Shown one piece after another: positions 42,818-45,965 of a stretch of DNA of 45,965 bases. The DNA comes from an uncultured Collinsella sp. Its GTDB lineage: Bacteria; Actinomycetota; Coriobacteriia; Coriobacteriales; Coriobacteriaceae. Each line of letters opens with the position of its first letter. Positions within the stretch are counted from its first letter, which is position 1. The stretch spans positions 1 through 45,965 of the forward strand of contig CABUXL010000012.1 in NCBI GenBank assembly GCA_902495525.1, given 5' to 3'. A model generated the notes under the pieces. The model did no database searches. It saw nothing but the letters and a program-made list of their open reading frames with translations, and was not told where the DNA came from. A program made the translations under genes and the position numbers.

Positions 42818-44023
42818 ATGACCACCCCCGACGAAAAGACATTCGCCACGCTCACCAAGCTGTTCGAGGAGGAGTTTGGCCCCATCGGCGACCGCCAGGT
42901 GCTCTACGTGCACGCGCCCGGCCGTTCCGAGATCAGCGGCAACCACACCGACCACGAGGGTGGCCACGTTATCGCCGGCTCGCTCGATGTCGCCGTCGAC
43001 GGCATCGCCGTGGCAACCGATTCCAACAAGGTTCGCGTAGCCGACGAGGGCTATCCCACGTTTGAAATCGCGCTCGACACGCTAGACGTTCAGGAGTCCG
43101 AGAAGGGCACGTCCGCAAGCCTCGTGCGCGGTATGGCCCACGAGGTCGCAGCCCTTGGCGTTGAGCCCAAAGGCTTCGACTTTGCCTTTACCTGCTCCGT
43201 CCCCTCGGGCGGCGGCCTTTCCAGCTCTGCCGCCGTCGAAGCCGCGTACGGTCGTGCCATGGAGACGCTCTGGGGCGCGCCCGCCATTGAGCCCGTCACG
43301 CTCGCCCAGATGAGCCAGCGCACCGAGAACAACTACTACGGCAAGCCCTGCGGTCTGATGGACCAGGCCGCCGTTTGCTTGGGCGGACTCGCCTACATGG
43401 ACTTTGAGGATCAGGCCCAGCCCAAGACCCAGAAGCTCAAACTCAACTTTGAGGATCACGGTTATGCGCTCGTGCTCGTTAAGGTCGGTGCCGACCACGT
43501 GGCCGCCACCGACGACTACGCCGCCGTTCCGCGCGAGATGCAGGACGTCGCTGCCGAGTTTGGCAAGGCACGCCTGTGCGAGGTAAACGTGGCGGACTTT
43601 GACGCCAAGCTCCCCGAGCTGCGCGCCAAGCTGGGCGACCGCGCCTGCCTGCGCGCCGTTCACTACTGGTACGAAAACGGCCTGGTCGATAAGCGCTGGG
43701 CTGCCCTGAACGCCGGCGACATCGATCAGTTCCTGGTCCTGACGCGCGAGTCCGGCGCCAGCTCTGCCATGTACCTGCAGAATGTCGTTGCCAAGCTGGG
43801 CTCCGAGCAGCCTTCGATGTATGCCCTGGCACTGGCCGAGCACGTGCTCGACGGCCGTGGCGCCGTCCGTATCCACGGTGGCGGCTTTGGTGGCACCATC
43901 CAGGCCTTCGTGCCGCTCGACCTGGTCGACACCTTTATCACCAAGATGAACGGCTGGCTGGGCGAGGGCTCTGCCCGCCACTACGCAATTTCTGACAAGG
44001 GGGCTTACGCGGCATGGCTGTAA
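42818..44023 (+). CDS. galK: Galactokinase
   Basis: This 401-residue GHMP kinase phosphorylates galactose at C1. It has the sugar-binding start APGRSEISGNHTDHEGG near residue 37, the ATP loop SVPSGGGLSSSAAVE near 130, GLMDQAA with the catalytic Asp, and the C-terminal RIHGGGFGGTIQAF. The usual GEHTDY reads GNHTDH, a variant seen in galactokinases of many anaerobes. ATG 42818 follows GGAAAGGACTCCC; an upstream ATG at 42731 would run through an operator. The stop overlaps the next gene. Confidence 0.92.
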   Translation: MTTPDEKTFATLTKLFEEEFGPIGDRQVLYVHAPGRSEISGNHTDHEGGHVIAGSLDVAVDGIAVATDSNKVRVADEGYPTFEIALDTLDVQESEKGTSASLVRGMAHEVAALGVEPKGFDFAFTCSVPSGGGLSSSAAVEAAYGRAMETLWGAPAIEPVTLAQMSQRTENNYYGKPCGLMDQAAVCLGGLAYMDFEDQAQPKTQKLKLNFEDHGYALVLVKVGADHVAATDDYAAVPREMQDVAAEFGKARLCEVNVADFDAKLPELRAKLGDRACLRAVHYWYENGLVDKRWAALNAGDIDQFLVLTRESGASSAMYLQNVVAKLGSEQPSMYALALAEHVLDGRGAVRIHGGGFGGTIQAFVPLDLVDTFITKMNGWLGEGSARHYAISDKGAYAAWL

Positions 44024-45642
44024 TGACTGACGTGCGCGAGGCCGCGCAGAACCTGATTGAGTACGCTATCCACCGATCGATGATCGGCCAGGACGATCGC
44101 ATCTGGGCGTATAACACCATTCTCGAGTGCATCGGTGCTACGGGCCCGGCGCTCGACATGGCCTGGGCGCTCCAGGTCGAGAAACTCTCGCTCTTGCACC
44201 CCGATACCCTGCCCAACTTTGACCTGGAGGGCACGCTTGCTGCGCTTGCCGAGGCTGCCGTTGCCAACGGCGCCGCCGAGGACACGGCGTCTGGCCGCGA
44301 CCGCATTGCCATGCGCATTATGGGCGCGCTCATGCCGAGGCCTTCGGTTGTAAACGAGGAGTTCAACGGCCGCATGGGCGTCAACGAGCCCCGCGCCGCG
44401 ACCGACTGGTTCTACGGTCTGTGCTGCGACGCCGGCTACGTGCGCCGCGCCGCCATCGCGCGCAACATCAAATGGAGCACCCCCACCAACTGGGGCGACC
44501 TGGAGATCACCATCAACCTGTCCAAGCCTGAGAAGGACCCGCGCGATATCGCCGCGGCAGGTGCAGCTAAGAACACGGGCGAGAAGTATCCCGCCTGCCA
44601 GCTCTGCATCGAAAACGAGGGCTATCCCGGACGCTCCGCCGCAGCCGACGGCGGCGCTCACCCCGCCCGCCAGAATCTGCGCGTCATCCCCATCCAGCTC
44701 GACGGCGAGCGCTGGGGCTTCCAGTACAGCCCGTACGCGTACTTTAACGAGCACTGCATTGCCATGAGCTCCGAGCATCGTCCGATGCACGTCGACCGCA
44801 AGGGGCTGACCTGCCTGCTCGACTTTGTCGACCTGTTCCCGCACTACTTTATCGGCTCCAACGCCGACCTGCCCATCGTGGGCGGCTCGATTCTGTCGCA
44901 CGACCACTTCCAGGGCGGCGCGCACGAGTTCCCCATGATGCATGCCACCGAGGTCTCGCAGTTTAGCGTGCCCGGCTTTGACCAAGTCAGCGGTACCGTG
45001 TTGCAGTGGCCGCTTTCGGTGCTGCGACTGCGCTCGCACGACCGCGCCCAGCTGCTCGACGCCGCCGAGAAGATCATCCTCGCTTGGCGCGAGTGGACCG
45101 ACGAGTCCGTGGGCGTTATCGCACACACAGCCGACGGCGTAGCGCACAACACCGTAACGCCCGTCATCCGCCGCGTCGACTCCCGCGGCAACGCCGGCGG
45201 CGAAATCTACGAGGCCTACCTGGCGCTTCGCTGCAATATCACGACCGACGAGCATCCGCTGGGCGTATTCCACCCGCATGCCGAGTACCACCACATTAAA
45301 AAGGAGAACATCGGCCTGATCGAGGTCATGGGCCTGGCAATTCTGCCGCCGCGCCTGGTTCCCGAGCTTGGCGCTGTCCGCGAGCATCTGCTGGCAGCCA
45401 AGGCCGATGCCAGCTACGACCTTGCCGGTGCACTCGAGGGCGATGATCTATGCCGCAGCCACGCCGCATGGGCCGAGGATGTCTATGCCCGCCGCGCCAA
45501 CGAGCTTACGGCCGACAATGCCATCGATATCCTGCACGAGGAGGTCGGCGTGGTGTTTGGCCACGTGCTCGACAACGCCGGCGTCTTTAAGTGGGACGAA
45601 GCCGGCCGCGCCGCCCAACAGCGCTTTATCGACTCGCTATAG
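44014..45642 (+). CDS. galT: UDP-glucose--hexose-1-phosphate uridylyltransferase, class 2
   Basis: The 542-residue protein belongs to the second GalT type (Gram-positive GalT). Visible blocks are FNGRMGVNEPRAATDWFY, LPIVGGSILSHDHFQGG and the C-terminal LGVFHPHAEYHHIKKENIGLIEVMGLAILPPRL. It transfers UMP between galactose-1-phosphate and UDP-glucose. It overlaps the galK stop: ATG 44014, or ATG 44023 within TAATGA. Either way translation is coupled to galK. GalE, the third Leloir enzyme, is not in the window. Confidence 0.93.
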   Translation: MAVMTDVREAAQNLIEYAIHRSMIGQDDRIWAYNTILECIGATGPALDMAWALQVEKLSLLHPDTLPNFDLEGTLAALAEAAVANGAAEDTASGRDRIAMRIMGALMPRPSVVNEEFNGRMGVNEPRAATDWFYGLCCDAGYVRRAAIARNIKWSTPTNWGDLEITINLSKPEKDPRDIAAAGAAKNTGEKYPACQLCIENEGYPGRSAAADGGAHPARQNLRVIPIQLDGERWGFQYSPYAYFNEHCIAMSSEHRPMHVDRKGLTCLLDFVDLFPHYFIGSNADLPIVGGSILSHDHFQGGAHEFPMMHATEVSQFSVPGFDQVSGTVLQWPLSVLRLRSHDRAQLLDAAEKIILAWREWTDESVGVIAHTADGVAHNTVTPVIRRVDSRGNAGGEIYEAYLALRCNITTDEHPLGVFHPHAEYHHIKKENIGLIEVMGLAILPPRLVPELGAVREHLLAAKADASYDLAGALEGDDLCRSHAAWAEDVYARRANELTADNAIDILHEEVGVVFGHVLDNAGVFKWDEAGRAAQQRFIDSL

Positions 45643-45700
45643 AGCACGGGCCCGAACGTTCAACAGCAGCCCGCACGACATAACCACCTACACGACAACG

Positions 45701-45737
45701 GTGCCCGCCGGCAACATCGCCGACGGGCGCCGTTTTT
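45701..45737 (+). terminator. Terminator of the galK-galT operon
   Basis: GCCCGCCGGC and GCCGACGGGC pair with one mismatch and a 6-base loop; GCCGTTTTT follows. Confidence 0.85.
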
Positions 45738-45741
45738 GAGT

Positions 45742-45812
45742 GTAGTCATTGGGGTCATTCTTAAGGGGCGTTCTTAAACGACTAGTCATTAAAGAGCGTC
45801 CCCAATGACTAC
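45742..45812. repeat. Palindromic repeat of the GTAGTCATTGGGG family, copy 2
   Basis: GTAGTCATTGGGG and its complement frame a 71-base palindrome that matches the one at 13337-13398 in inverted orientation, with an extra inner segment. The last 150 bases of the window show no other feature. Confidence 0.75.
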
Positions 45813-45965
45813 TTGCGACCAAGGCAACGCCGGTGTCTTGGCAACGACAGACACTATGACCCAATCCGAGGGCACTAAAAAGATAGGAGCCCCCGCTCGT
45901 GACCGCGGGTCGGGGCTGCGACAATGATGTTGAAGTGCCATAGGCGCAGCCGCGCCGCAACGAGG

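Noticed and set aside
45688..45960. Minus-strand frame at the right edge
   Set aside because: It crosses the galT terminator and a palindromic repeat and has no recognisable protein character.
1..45965. tRNA, rRNA and CRISPR arrays
   Set aside because: I found no cloverleaf-like gene with a T-loop consensus, no rRNA-like sequence and no regularly spaced short repeats. A dedicated tRNA scan would be needed to be certain.

Overview
The window looks like chromosomal DNA of a gut Coriobacteriia species, most likely a Collinsella. It has high GC with GC-rich third codon positions, strictly anaerobic fermentation genes (pyruvate formate-lyase, flavodiiron protein), LuxR regulators with multi-membrane-span N-termini, and many intergenic palindromes. 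This assignment comes from gene content and style, not from a database match. No rRNA, tRNA or CRISPR array was recognised.

Layout. (1) 1-3108: the 3' end of an unknown gene, then a two-gene pyruvate formate-lyase operon in which the glycyl-radical domain is a separate small protein. (2) 3109-5058: an SDR dehydrogenase and a 2-keto-3-deoxygluconate permease. (3) 5349-10017: a MarR regulator and a heterodimeric ABC exporter, all overlapping, whose terminator has been split by a 1.5-kb IS256-family element (10073-11578). (4) 11587-15200: a large inverted-repeat element, DAHP synthase, a GNAT acetyltransferase, and remnants of a protein kinase gene. (5) 15215-31317: a polyamine region with two agmatine deiminases, two APC-type antiporters, a putrescine carbamoyltransferase, three LuxR regulators, an amidohydrolase, a MATE pump and a DUF4143 ATPase. 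(6) 31647-34632: a BceAB-like ABC transporter. (7) 34781-37863: a Nudix-Vsr fusion protein, an AraC regulator and a HAD phosphatase. (8) 38088-45642: a class II aldolase with a divergent DeoR regulator, a flavodiiron protein, a LacI regulator, and galK-galT.

How the genes work together. The polyamine region encodes agmatine uptake with putrescine export (AguD type), agmatine deimination (AguA) and putrescine carbamoyltransfer (PtcA). Together these would yield carbamoyl phosphate, but the carbamate kinase needed to make ATP from it is not in the window. The galK-galT pair lies next to a LacI regulator with three shared operator-like sites. A ketose-bisphosphate aldolase of the GatY/KbaY type lies nearby, so this end of the window serves galactose and related sugars.

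The most striking points are: the split pyruvate formate-lyase; two giant hairpins with unrelated arms but an identical internal-loop and flank signature, each directly behind a highly expressed metabolic gene; the Nudix-Vsr fusion; the IS insertion that cuts a reconstructable terminator; and an Arg-rich leader ORF with a terminator hairpin embedded in it in front of one agmatine antiporter gene.
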